NCBI GenBank assembly: GCA_023268575.1 | Contig: JALRCL010000791.1 | Span: 1-8,316 of the forward strand | Direction: 5' to 3' | Source: Patulibacter sp. | GTDB lineage: Bacteria > Actinomycetota > Thermoleophilia > Solirubrobacterales > Solirubrobacteraceae | Length of the DNA stretch: 8,316 nt | Shown here: one piece after another, positions 1-5,550 of the stretch | Position numbering within the stretch: position 1 is the first letter of the stretch | How the letters are laid out: the number at the start of each line of letters is the position of its first letter | The notes under the pieces: model-generated | The model's database searches: none | What the model was told of the DNA's origin: nothing | What the model saw: only the letters and a program-made list of their open reading frames with translations | Program-made: the position numbers and the translations under genes

Positions 1-746
1 TGCGGCACCTCGACTTCGCGCGCTTCCGCGAGATCGCCGACGAGGTCGGCGCGCTGCTCTTCGTCGACATGGCGCACTTCGCGGGCCTCGTCGCCGCCGG
101 TCTGCACCCCTCCCCGGTGCCCTACGCCGACGTCGTCTCCACGACGGTCCACAAGACGCTCGGCGGCCCGCGCTCGGGGATCATCCTCTGCCGCGAGGAG
201 CACGCGAAGAAGATCAACTCCGCGGTCTTCCCCGGCCAGCAGGGCGGCCCGCTGGAGCACGTCATCGCGGCGAAGGCCGTCGCGCTGAAGATCGCCGCGA
301 GCGCCGAGTTCCGCGAGCGCCAGGAACGCACGGTCGCCGGCGCCCGCGCGATCGCCGAGCAGCTGCTGCAGCGCTCGGAATCCGATACCGCCCGCCCCAA
401 CGTCCTCACCGGGGGCACCGACGTGCACCTCGTGCTCGTCGACCTGCGCGAGACGGACCTCGACGGCCAGCAGGCCGAGGACCGCCTCCACGAGGTCGGG
501 ATCACCGTCAACCGCAACGCGGTCCCGTTCGACCCGCGTCCCCCGATGGTCACGTCCGGCCTGCGCGTCGGCACCCCGGCGCTGGCCACCCGCGGCCTGG
601 GCGCCGAGGACTTCCGCGAGGTCGGCGACATCATCGCCACGGCGCTCACCGGCGACGCGGCGGCGTTCGGCGCCGCGCAGGGCGACCTCGCCGAGCGCGT
701 CCGCGCCATCGCCGCGCGCCATCCGCTCTACGCCCAGCTCGGCTGA
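1..746 (+). CDS. glyA: Serine hydroxymethyltransferase, 5'-truncated by window edge
   Basis: PLP enzyme of the cytoplasm that interconverts serine plus tetrahydrofolate with glycine plus methylene-tetrahydrofolate, the main one-carbon source. The frame is open from base 3, so the gene begins before the window; 247 residues are visible of the roughly 415-430 usual. Family motifs run in the right order: FVDMAHFAGLVAAG (Asp and His near the cofactor), then STTVHKTLGGPRSG, whose lysine (codon 153-155) is the Schiff-base residue, then FPGQQGGPLEH, and TSGLRVGTPALATRG near the C-terminus, whose arginine binds the substrate carboxylate. The usual GPRGG is GPRSG here, a mild variant. The end at TGA 744-746 fits the family's C-terminal helix. 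It lies upstream of wecA and the atp genes, a common actinobacterial neighbourhood. Identity is very secure; only the start is missing. Confidence 0.97.
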   Translation, partial: RHLDFARFREIADEVGALLFVDMAHFAGLVAAGLHPSPVPYADVVSTTVHKTLGGPRSGIILCREEHAKKINSAVFPGQQGGPLEHVIAAKAVALKIAASAEFRERQERTVAGARAIAEQLLQRSESDTARPNVLTGGTDVHLVLVDLRETDLDGQQAEDRLHEVGITVNRNAVPFDPRPPMVTSGLRVGTPALATRGLGAEDFREVGDIIATALTGDAAAFGAAQGDLAERVRAIAARHPLYAQLG

Positions 747-760
747 GGCCCCTCCGGCAC

Positions 761-793
761 GGGCCGCCCACCCTGCGCGGGGCGGGCGGTCCC
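761..793 (+). terminator. GC-rich hairpin after glyA, possible terminator
   Basis: Arms 764-773 (ccgcccaccc) and 780-789 (gggcgggcgg) pair with one A-C mismatch around a 6-base loop. GGG 761-763 pairs with CCC 791-793 across a bulged T. It starts 14 bases after the glyA stop. No T tract follows, so this would be a non-canonical terminator, as is usual in very GC-rich genomes. Chance pairing in GC-rich DNA is a real alternative. Confidence 0.4.
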
Positions 794-816
794 GCCGGTC
801 GTCGGGCCCGCGGGCC

Positions 817-832
817 TAAGCTGTCGCACCGA
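817..832 (+). promoter_or_regulatory. Putative -10 element for near-leaderless wecA transcript
   Basis: TAAGCT at 817-822 fits the actinobacterial TANNNT -10 pattern and sits 9 bases before the wecA ATG at 832. A transcript would start about 829-832, at or just before the start codon. No Shine-Dalgarno sequence precedes the ATG, which agrees with this. No convincing -35 is visible. A perfect 12-bp palindrome (805-816, ggcccgcgggcc) directly abuts the hexamer; it could be an operator or merely GC coincidence. Confidence 0.4.
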
Positions 833-2043
833 TGACGTGGCGCGATCCGCTCGTGGCGCTGCTGGTCGGCTTCGCCGTCGCAGCGGCGCTGACGCCGCTG
901 GTCGGGCGGCTCGCACGAGCCGTCGGCGCCGTCGACCGCCCGCGCGGACGCGGCGTCGCCGCCGGTGGGACGCCGCTGCTCGGGGGCCTGGCGATCGCGG
1001 CGGGCGTCGCGATCGGCATGCTCGTGGCCCTGCCGGATGCCTCGCAGATCAGCGAGGCGCAGATCGACAACCTCCACGCGCTGCTGCTCGGCGGTCTGGT
1101 GATCACCGTCGTCGGCGCGCTCGACGACCGCTTCGACCTCCACCCGCTGGCGAAGCTCGCCGGCCAGGTGCTCGCCGCGGCGATCCCGGTGTCCCAGGGC
1201 GTCGAGGTCGGCAACATCACGCTGCCGTTCCTCGGCGCGCTGGACTTCCACGGCTTCGGCGGCCCGCTCACGGTGCTCGGGTTCGTCGCGGTGATGAACG
1301 TCGTGAACCTCTCGGACGGCATCGACGGTCTCGCGGCCGGCGTCTGCGCGATCGCGGCGCTCGCGCTCGGCTTCGTGGCGTGGGACCTCGCCTCGGGCCA
1401 GCACGCGTCGATCCTCGCCGGCGCGGTCTGCGGCGCGGCGGTCGGCTTCCTCGTCCACAACTTCAACCCGGCGTCGATCTTCATGGGGGACACCGGGGCG
1501 ATGCTGCTGGGGTACCTGCTGGCCGGCGTCGCGGTCGAGGGCTCGGTGAAGACGAACGCGGTGCTCGCCCTCGTGGTGCCGATGATGGTCCTCGCGGTGC
1601 CCTTCCTCGACACGACGTTCGTCGTGCTGAAGCGGCTGAAGGCAGGCCAGCCGATCTACACCGCCGACCAGAACCACTTCCACCACCGGCTGACCCGGAT
1701 CGGCTTCAGCCAGCGGCGAGTCGTCCTCTACCTCTACGCGTGGGCGGGCTCGCTGGCGATGGTCGCGGTGGCGCTGAAGTACGTGCCCTACAACGACGAC
1801 CGGGACCACTACGACCCGCTGTGGACGAGCGTCGTGGGCGTCGTCGTGCTGGCCGTGCTGGCCTTCAGCGCGTACCTCGTGGTGCTGCTGGAGATCGTCA
1901 AGCTCCGCCGGCTGGACGCCCGCCGCCTCCGCCGCGCGCGCCCTGGCCTCAGCGAGCGGGAGATCGACGAGGACGTCCGGCGCGCCCTCGAGACCGGCGA
2001 GATCGACGCGATCACCGACGACCACCCGACGGTCGGCCGCTGA
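832..2043 (+). CDS. wecA: Undecaprenyl-phosphate N-acetylglucosaminyl-1-phosphate transferase (WecA/TagO/Rfe family)
   Basis: Polytopic membrane enzyme that transfers an N-acetylhexosamine-1-phosphate, probably GlcNAc-1-P from UDP-GlcNAc, to a polyprenyl phosphate on the cytoplasmic face. This is the first committed step for arabinogalactan-linker, teichoic acid or similar envelope glycans. Of its 403 residues, visible motifs are DRPRGRG and TPLLGGLAI near the N-terminus, the Mg2+-binding GALDDRFD (Asp98, Asp99), NLSDGIDGLAAG (159-170, catalytic Asp region), NPASIFMGDTG (212-222), and the cytoplasmic histidine motif DQNHFHHRL (279-287) that separates WecA-like enzymes from MraY. About ten or eleven hydrophobic helices alternate through the protein. 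The last ~48 residues are a charged cytoplasmic tail. The ATG at 832 puts the first membrane helix at residues 7-24, as expected. The exact sugar and the downstream glycan cannot be told from this window. Confidence 0.93.
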   Translation: MTWRDPLVALLVGFAVAAALTPLVGRLARAVGAVDRPRGRGVAAGGTPLLGGLAIAAGVAIGMLVALPDASQISEAQIDNLHALLLGGLVITVVGALDDRFDLHPLAKLAGQVLAAAIPVSQGVEVGNITLPFLGALDFHGFGGPLTVLGFVAVMNVVNLSDGIDGLAAGVCAIAALALGFVAWDLASGQHASILAGAVCGAAVGFLVHNFNPASIFMGDTGAMLLGYLLAGVAVEGSVKTNAVLALVVPMMVLAVPFLDTTFVVLKRLKAGQPIYTADQNHFHHRLTRIGFSQRRVVLYLYAWAGSLAMVAVALKYVPYNDDRDHYDPLWTSVVGVVVLAVLAFSAYLVVLLEIVKLRRLDARRLRRARPGLSEREIDEDVRRALETGEIDAITDDHPTVGR

Positions 2044-2114
2044 CGCGGGCCGGGCGGCCGTCCCGGTCGCGGCGGATCCCGCGGCGCGCCGCGAGGCGGT
2101 CGGCGGACCCGTGC
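2044..2114. terminator. Convergent intergenic gap with a 14-bp perfect palindrome, possible bidirectional terminator
   Basis: The wecA and tetR stop codons face each other across 71 bases. The centre holds a perfect self-complementary 14-mer, 2080-2093 (cgcggcgcgccgcg), able to form a structure in either transcript. There is no T run on either strand, so the terminator role is inferred from position only. Confidence 0.3.
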
Positions 2115-2741
2115 TCAGGCGTCGGGGTCGGTGCGCCCGTAGATCGCCCGCAGCCAGATGCCGTGGAGAGCGTCGACGACCGCATCGAGCGAGAGGTCGG
2201 CGCCGCGAGCGATCTGCTGGAAGAGCGCGCGCTCGACGCCCCAGACGAGCGCGAACGCCGTCGCGTGGGGGTCCGAGGCGGTGGCGCGCCCCGCTGCCTG
2301 CTCGGCCTCGATCTGCCGCGCGGTCGCCGCGACGAAGCGCCCGATGAGCCCCCGCCACTCGTCGCCGACGCGCGGCTCCGCCGCGGCGACCTCGACGACG
2401 GCCCGCAGCAGCGGCCCGTGCGACGAGAAGACGGCCGCGACGCGCCCGAGCGCCGTGCCGAGGGCCTCGGCTCCGGTGTCGTCCCCGGTGAACCACGGGG
2501 CACCGGCGTCGAGCAGCTCGGTGGCGACGCTCGCCGTCAGCCGGTCGAGCACCTCGCGCTTGTCGCGGAAGTAGAAGTAGAACGCGGTCCGCGAGATGCC
2601 GGCTCGCTGGGCGAGCCGCTCGACGCCGATCTCGGCGTACGGCACGTCCTCCTGGAGCAACGCCTCGAGCGCCTGCACCACGTCGACCTGCACCTCCGAG
2701 CGGCGGCTCGAGCTCTCTGCGCGGCGAGGGGCGGGCGGCAC
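2115..2741 (-). CDS. TetR/AcrR family regulator, EthR-like HTH
   Basis: A 208-residue one-component transcription factor, normal length for TetR proteins. The N-terminal DNA-binding domain carries the helix-turn-helix at about residues 38-57 (GVERLAQRAGISRTAFYFYF), followed by RDKREVLDRL. The doubled FYFYF and the KREVL segment resemble the EthR branch. The rest (about 75-208) is helical and variable, as expected of a ligand-binding and dimer domain; the ligand cannot be predicted. The start is GTG at 2741, reading VPPAPRR; a second GTG two bases upstream is out of frame. The gene is divergent from the antiporter at 2861 with 119 bases between, the usual layout for a TetR repressor controlling itself and its neighbour. 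Regulation of the antiporter is therefore likely but inferred. The TGA (2117-2115) faces the end of wecA. Confidence 0.9.
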   Translation of the reverse strand: MPPAPRRAESSSRRSEVQVDVVQALEALLQEDVPYAEIGVERLAQRAGISRTAFYFYFRDKREVLDRLTASVATELLDAGAPWFTGDDTGAEALGTALGRVAAVFSSHGPLLRAVVEVAAAEPRVGDEWRGLIGRFVAATARQIEAEQAAGRATASDPHATAFALVWGVERALFQQIARGADLSLDAVVDALHGIWLRAIYGRTDPDA

Positions 2742-2753
2742 ACCGCGAGGGTA
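2741..2753 (-). promoter_or_regulatory. Putative -10 element for leaderless tetR transcript
   Basis: On the minus strand TACCCT (plus 2753-2748) fits TANNNT and ends 6 bases before the GTG at 2741, which places the predicted transcription start on the G of the start codon. No Shine-Dalgarno sequence is present. A clear -35 is not seen. Confidence 0.45.
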
Positions 2754-2756
2754 CTC

Positions 2757-2773
2757 GCCGCGCGCAGCGCGGC
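2757..2773. promoter_or_regulatory. Inverted repeat in the tetR/antiporter divergent region, candidate operator
   Basis: Perfect 7-bp arms gccgcgc (2757-2763) and gcgcggc (2767-2773) flank a 3-base spacer, overlapping at the right with another perfect palindrome, 2770-2779 (cggccggccg). It lies 3 bases upstream of the tetR -10 hexamer, between it and any -35, where a TetR dimer could block transcription. Sequence composition makes chance palindromes common, so this is only a candidate site. Confidence 0.3.
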
Positions 2774-2847
2774 CGGCCGTCGGCGCGGAGCGTCCCGAGC
2801 GGGGGAGGTGCGCCGCCGGGACAGCCGGACGAGGTTCAGCCGCGGTT

Positions 2848-2861
2848 TAGGATCCACCCGG
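2848..2861 (+). promoter_or_regulatory. Putative -10 element for leaderless antiporter transcript
   Basis: TAGGAT (2848-2853) is followed by 7 bases and then the GTG start at 2861. That is the spacing from a -10 hexamer to its transcription start, so the mRNA would begin at about the start codon. No ribosome-binding site is present upstream. The expected -35 position holds no good match. Confidence 0.5.
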
Positions 2862-4639
2862 TGCTCGACGAGGTACTGCTGCTCGCCGGGGCCCTGCTGC
2901 TCGCGGGGCTCTCGGCCTCGCTCCTCGCGGGACGCCTTCGCGTCCCGGCCCTGGTCGTCTTCCTCCTGCTCGGGATGCTCGCCGGTCCGGACGAGCTCGG
3001 GATCGTCGACACCCGGGACGCGGAGCTCATCCGCGACATCGGGCTGCTCTCGCTCGTCCTGATCCTCTTCGAGGGCGGTCTGGCGTCCGGCTTCCGCGAG
3101 ATCCGGCCGGTGCTGCTGCCGGTCGCGACGCTCGCGACCCTCGGCGTCCTGATCACCGCGGCGGTCGTCGGGACCTTCGCCTACGTCCTGCTCGACGTCT
3201 CGTTCGAGCAGGGCCTCCTGCTCGGCGCGATCGTCGCCTCGACCGACGGTGCGGCGATCTTCGCGCTGCTCCGCGGGTCGACGCTGCGCAAGCGGCTCGC
3301 GCGGACCCTCGAGGGCGAGGCCGGCATGAACGACCCGGTGACCGCGCTGCTGGTCATCGGGCTCGTGAACCTCCAGACGAAGGACGGCTACACCGTCGTC
3401 GACCTCGTCCTGTCGATGATCGGCGAGCTCGCGATCGACGCGGTGATCGGCACGCTCGTCGGCCTGCTGGCCGTCCAGGCGTTCCAGCGGGCCCGCCTCG
3501 CGAGCGAAGGCCTCTATCCGGTCGCGTCGCTCGCCGCGGCGTTCCTCGCCTACGGCGGCGCGACGACGCTCCACGGGTCGGGGCTCCTGGCGGCCTACCT
3601 GACCGGGCTGATCCTCGGCAGCGCGACGATCCAGGGCAAGCGCACGATCACCGCCTTCCACGACGGGATCGCGTGGGTCGCGCAGCTCGGGATGTTCCTC
3701 GCGCTCGGGCTGCTCGTCTCGCCCCATTCGCTCGACGACGTCTGGGTCGAGTCGCTCGTCATCACGGCGGCGCTGCTGCTCATCGGTCGCCCACTGGCGA
3801 TCTGCATCCTCCTCGGCCCGCAGGGCTTCCGGAAGAACGAGCAGCTCGCGCTCTCGTGGGCCGGGCTGCGCGGGGCGGTGCCGATCGTCTTCGCGACCTT
3901 CCCGGTGATCGCCGGGGTGCCGCGGGCGGAGGAGTTCCTCTCGATCGTGTTCTTCGTCGTGCTCCTCACGACGGTGCTGCAGGGCGTGACGTTCGAGGGG
4001 CTCGCGCACCGGCTCGGCGTCACGACGACCGAGCCCGCGCTCGACAAGCCGCTCGTCGAGGTCGCGACGGTGCGCCAGCTCGGCGCGGAGGTCGTCGAGG
4101 TCCGTGTCCGGGAGGGCGACGCCATGACGGGCGCGCGGGTGAAGGACCTCGGGCTGCCGCGCGAGGCCCTGGTGAGCCTCCTCGTCCGTGGGGACGAGGC
4201 GCTGCTGCCGCGCGGCTCGTCGCGGCTGGAGGTCGGCGACCGGCTCCACGTCCTCGCCCGCCGCGAGGTGGCCGGCGAGCTACCGGCGCTCGTCGACCGC
4301 TGGCGGACCGGGCCCGTCGGTCCGGCGCTGCGCCCGACGAAGCGGCTCGTGGCGATCGCCCCGATCTTCCGGACCGGCCCGTGGGACGCGCGCGACGGCG
4401 ATCCCGGAGACCCGCCGACCGTCGGCGGCATCGCCGTCGTCGAGCAGCTGCGCCTGCGCCGCGACCGGCCCGGCGCCCTCGTCGTCCTCGCCGACGGCCG
4501 CTTCGCGGTGTCGGGTGCGGTGCTCCTGGTGGGCTCCCGCCGGTCGGTGCAGCGGGCCGCCCGCCACCGCCTCGCCCAGGCCGGGGACGACGCCGAGGCC
4601 GGGTGGTGGCAGGACGTCATCGGCGCCTGCGCCTCCTGA
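2861..4639 (+). CDS. Potassium (or sodium)/proton antiporter, CPA1 family NhaP2/CvrA-like, with RCK_C domain
   Basis: Inner-membrane cation/H+ exchanger of 592 residues that moves K+ or Na+ against H+ for pH and ion balance. Residues ~1-385 form a 12-13-helix exchanger core. Family motifs are LILFEGGL (67-74), VASTDGAAIFALLRG (125-139, Asp129 region), EGEAGMNDP (151-159, with the essential Asn157-Asp158 pair) and AGLRGAVPIVFATFP (334-348). Residues ~397-482 look like an RCK_C/TrkA_C domain (EVRVREGDAMTGARVKDLGL, then LPRGSSRLEVGDRLHVLA), which in related proteins binds nucleotides or ions and gates transport. Residues ~485-592 are a further soluble region containing PTVGGIAVVEQLRLRRDRPG. GTG 2861 is chosen because the first membrane helix begins at once and no upstream start fits. 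The gene is divergent from tetR. Family assignment is firm; the transported cation is uncertain, with K+ favoured by the RCK_C domain. Confidence 0.9.
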   Translation: MLDEVLLLAGALLLAGLSASLLAGRLRVPALVVFLLLGMLAGPDELGIVDTRDAELIRDIGLLSLVLILFEGGLASGFREIRPVLLPVATLATLGVLITAAVVGTFAYVLLDVSFEQGLLLGAIVASTDGAAIFALLRGSTLRKRLARTLEGEAGMNDPVTALLVIGLVNLQTKDGYTVVDLVLSMIGELAIDAVIGTLVGLLAVQAFQRARLASEGLYPVASLAAAFLAYGGATTLHGSGLLAAYLTGLILGSATIQGKRTITAFHDGIAWVAQLGMFLALGLLVSPHSLDDVWVESLVITAALLLIGRPLAICILLGPQGFRKNEQLALSWAGLRGAVPIVFATFPVIAGVPRAEEFLSIVFFVVLLTTVLQGVTFEGLAHRLGVTTTEPALDKPLVEVATVRQLGAEVVEVRVREGDAMTGARVKDLGLPREALVSLLVRGDEALLPRGSSRLEVGDRLHVLARREVAGELPALVDRWRTGPVGPALRPTKRLVAIAPIFRTGPWDARDGDPGDPPTVGGIAVVEQLRLRRDRPGALVVLADGRFAVSGAVLLVGSRRSVQRAARHRLAQAGDDAEAGWWQDVIGACAS

Positions 4640-4642
4640 CCG

Positions 4643-4670
4643 GCGCCGGCCGGCGCTCGTGGGCGAGCGC
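4643..4670 (+). terminator. Nested palindrome/hairpin just after the antiporter stop
   Basis: Three bases after the TGA a perfect 14-bp palindrome (4643-4656, gcgccggccggcgc) is overlapped by a hairpin with perfect 7-bp arms gcgctcg (4653-4659) and cgagcgc (4664-4670) and a 4-base loop. The two structures are mutually exclusive. Position suggests transcription termination, but no T tract follows. Confidence 0.4.
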
Positions 4671-4846
4671 GAGCGGCGACGACGCGAGCGAGCAGCGAAC
4701 CGGGCGAGCGGCGGCGCGCCAAGCGGTGCGGGGCCGCACGAGTCCTCGTTCCGCCTGTCACGAGCGCAGGTGGCGGGGCGCACGATCCCCGATGGGCACT
4801 GACGATTCGCGCTCGGACCGCGTGGCACGCGCCCGCTCGGGTGCGT
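4671..4846. other. Non-coding spacer between antiporter and atp promoter
   Basis: Part of a 310-base gene-free stretch (4640-4949). No reading frame here resembles a protein; frames that stay open on both strands give arginine- and alanine-rich nonsense typical of GC-rich DNA. The left part (about 4661-4715) is an irregular run of gcgagc/gcgacg-like units with no exact tandem period. I see no tRNA, small RNA or mobile-element signature. Confidence 0.5.
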
Positions 4847-4859
4847 TATGGTGGCGGCC
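4847..4859 (+). promoter_or_regulatory. Putative promoter of the atp operon
   Basis: TATGGT (4847-4852) is the best TANNNT hexamer in the spacer and would start transcription near 4859, about 90 bases before the first gene of the operon. The upstream TGGCAC (4823-4828, 18-base spacing) is at best a weak -35. It is the only plausible promoter seen ahead of the co-directional atp genes, and every later intergenic gap is short. Confidence 0.4.
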
Positions 4860-4865
4860 GCCGCC

Positions 4866-4888
4866 GTGGATCCGCTCGCCGGATCCGC
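4866..4888 (+). promoter_or_regulatory. Stem-loop with repeated ggatccg in the atp operon leader
   Basis: Perfect 7-bp arms ggatccg (4868-4874) and cggatcc (4880-4886) flank a 5-base loop. In RNA the stem extends by a U-G and a G-C pair to 4866-4888. Because the arm contains the palindrome ggatcc, the element is also a direct repeat of ggatccgc (4868-4875 and 4881-4888). It begins about 7 bases downstream of the inferred transcription start, so it could be a 5' leader hairpin or a protein-binding site. Confidence 0.4.
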
Positions 4889-4949
4889 CGCATCGCCGGT
4901 CCTACGACGATGTCGTCCCTCTCCTTTCCATCCGGTCACCCGACCTCCG

Positions 4950-5144
4950 ATGAGCCCTTCCGGTCCCACGCCGAGTCCCGCCACAGCGGGCATGCTCGTG
5001 CTGACCGGCCTGGTGCTCGGGGTCCTCGCCGGGCTCGGGGTCGGGTCGCTCGTCGATGCGACGGGTCCCGCGCTGGTGGTCGGGTCGCTCGTCGGCCTGA
5101 CCGCCGGGGTCGTTGCGGTCATCGTCCGCTTCCGGGACCTTTGA
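4950..5144 (+). CDS. atpZ: AtpZ/AtpI-family small membrane protein of the ATP synthase operon
   Basis: A 64-residue protein with two predicted membrane helices (about 14-34 and 40-59). The pattern is that of the AtpZ group: a glycine-rich first helix ending GLGVGSLVDATGP, then GSLVGLTAGVVAVIVRF, matching the family's G..G...D....P...G..LG. Relatives lie at the head of F0F1 operons and have been linked to Mg2+/Ca2+ uptake or to c-ring assembly; the role here is inferred. ATG 4950 is preferred because the helix starts soon after, but the Shine-Dalgarno sequence is poor. An in-frame GTG at 4866 would give 92 residues with a Cys/Arg/Pro-rich leader that looks non-coding and carries the leader hairpin. 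The next gene starts 10 bases after this stop. The gene is too small for a function to be read from it alone. Confidence 0.75.
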   Translation: MSPSGPTPSPATAGMLVLTGLVLGVLAGLGVGSLVDATGPALVVGSLVGLTAGVVAVIVRFRDL

Positions 5145-5154
5145 GCTGAGCCTC

Positions 5155-5550
5155 GTGCCCGCGCTCCGCTTCCTCGACGTCGTCCTCGTCGTCCTCACCC
5201 TGCCGGTGGTCCTGCTGCTCGGCGCCCCGGTCGGCGGGTGCCTCATCGGCGCCGGCGTCTGGGTCGCCCAGCGCGCGATCGCCGAGCTCGCGGTCCGCAA
5301 GGCGCAGAGCATCGGCGACGTCCGCTCGGCGGTGAAGATCAACGTCGCCGCGCTGCTCGGTCGGGCGTGGCTCGTCACCGTCGGCGTCGTCGTCGCCGGT
5401 GTCGGCATCGGCGACGACCACGGCGCCGCCGCCGCCCTGACCGTGCTGGCCGCCTTCACGGCCTACCTCGCCCTGTCGCTCGTCAGCCGCGCCGCCGATG
5501 GCGGCACGCCGACGAGCTCCACGCCTCCCGGAGGGTCCGCCCACCCATGA
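5155..5550 (+). CDS. atpI: ATP synthase subunit I-like membrane protein
   Basis: About 131 residues with four hydrophobic segments (roughly 4-21, 22-40, 57-78 and 82-100). A polar middle stretch (RKAQSIGDVRSAVKIN) lies between segments 2 and 3, and a Ser/Thr/Pro/Gly-rich tail follows segment 4. Topology, size and position directly before atpB fit AtpI (ATP synthase I chain), a non-stoichiometric factor that helps c-ring assembly in several bacteria; sequence conservation of this family is weak. The start is uncertain. GTG 5155 gives a 10-base gap to the preceding stop and has a modest purine-rich gagctgag before it, whereas TTG 5113 would overlap the upstream gene by 32 bases. The TGA at 5548-5550 overlaps the atpB ATG as ATGA, implying translational coupling. 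It could also be an unrelated small membrane protein. Confidence 0.75.
   Translation: MPALRFLDVVLVVLTLPVVLLLGAPVGGCLIGAGVWVAQRAIAELAVRKAQSIGDVRSAVKINVAALLGRAWLVTVGVVVAGVGIGDDHGAAAALTVLAAFTAYLALSLVSRAADGGTPTSSTPPGGSAHP
5530..5535 (+). promoter_or_regulatory. Shine-Dalgarno sequence for atpB
   Basis: GGAGGG ends 11 bases before the ATG at 5547, inside the end of atpI. It fixes the atpB start at the ATGA overlap, although the reading frame stays open further upstream. Confidence 0.7.

Noticed and set aside
646..2496. Long minus-strand open frame (616 codons) across wecA
   Set aside because: It is a shadow of GC-rich codon bias: Arg/Asp/His-rich with no domain, and antisense to a clear wecA.
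837..3062. Long plus-strand open frame (741 codons) spanning wecA, tetR and the antiporter start
   Set aside because: Its product is Arg/Ala/Pro-rich and crosses genes on both strands; the other frames hold the real proteins.
2537..4249. 570-codon minus-strand frame opposite the antiporter
   Set aside because: Low-complexity Glu/Arg/Asp-rich translation with no motif, antisense to a well-supported membrane protein.
4661..4715. gcgagc-rich stretch considered as a tandem repeat or CRISPR-like array
   Set aside because: The units are irregular with no constant period or spacers; it looks like biased composition.
4904..4916. Short inverted repeat acgac-gat-gtcgt in the atp leader
   Set aside because: Five-base arms are expected often by chance, and nothing about its placement supports a role.
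4848..4949. Upstream extension of the AtpZ-like gene to the ATG at 4848
   Set aside because: That ATG overlaps the inferred -10 hexamer, the added residues are unlike the family, and the segment contains the leader stem-loop.
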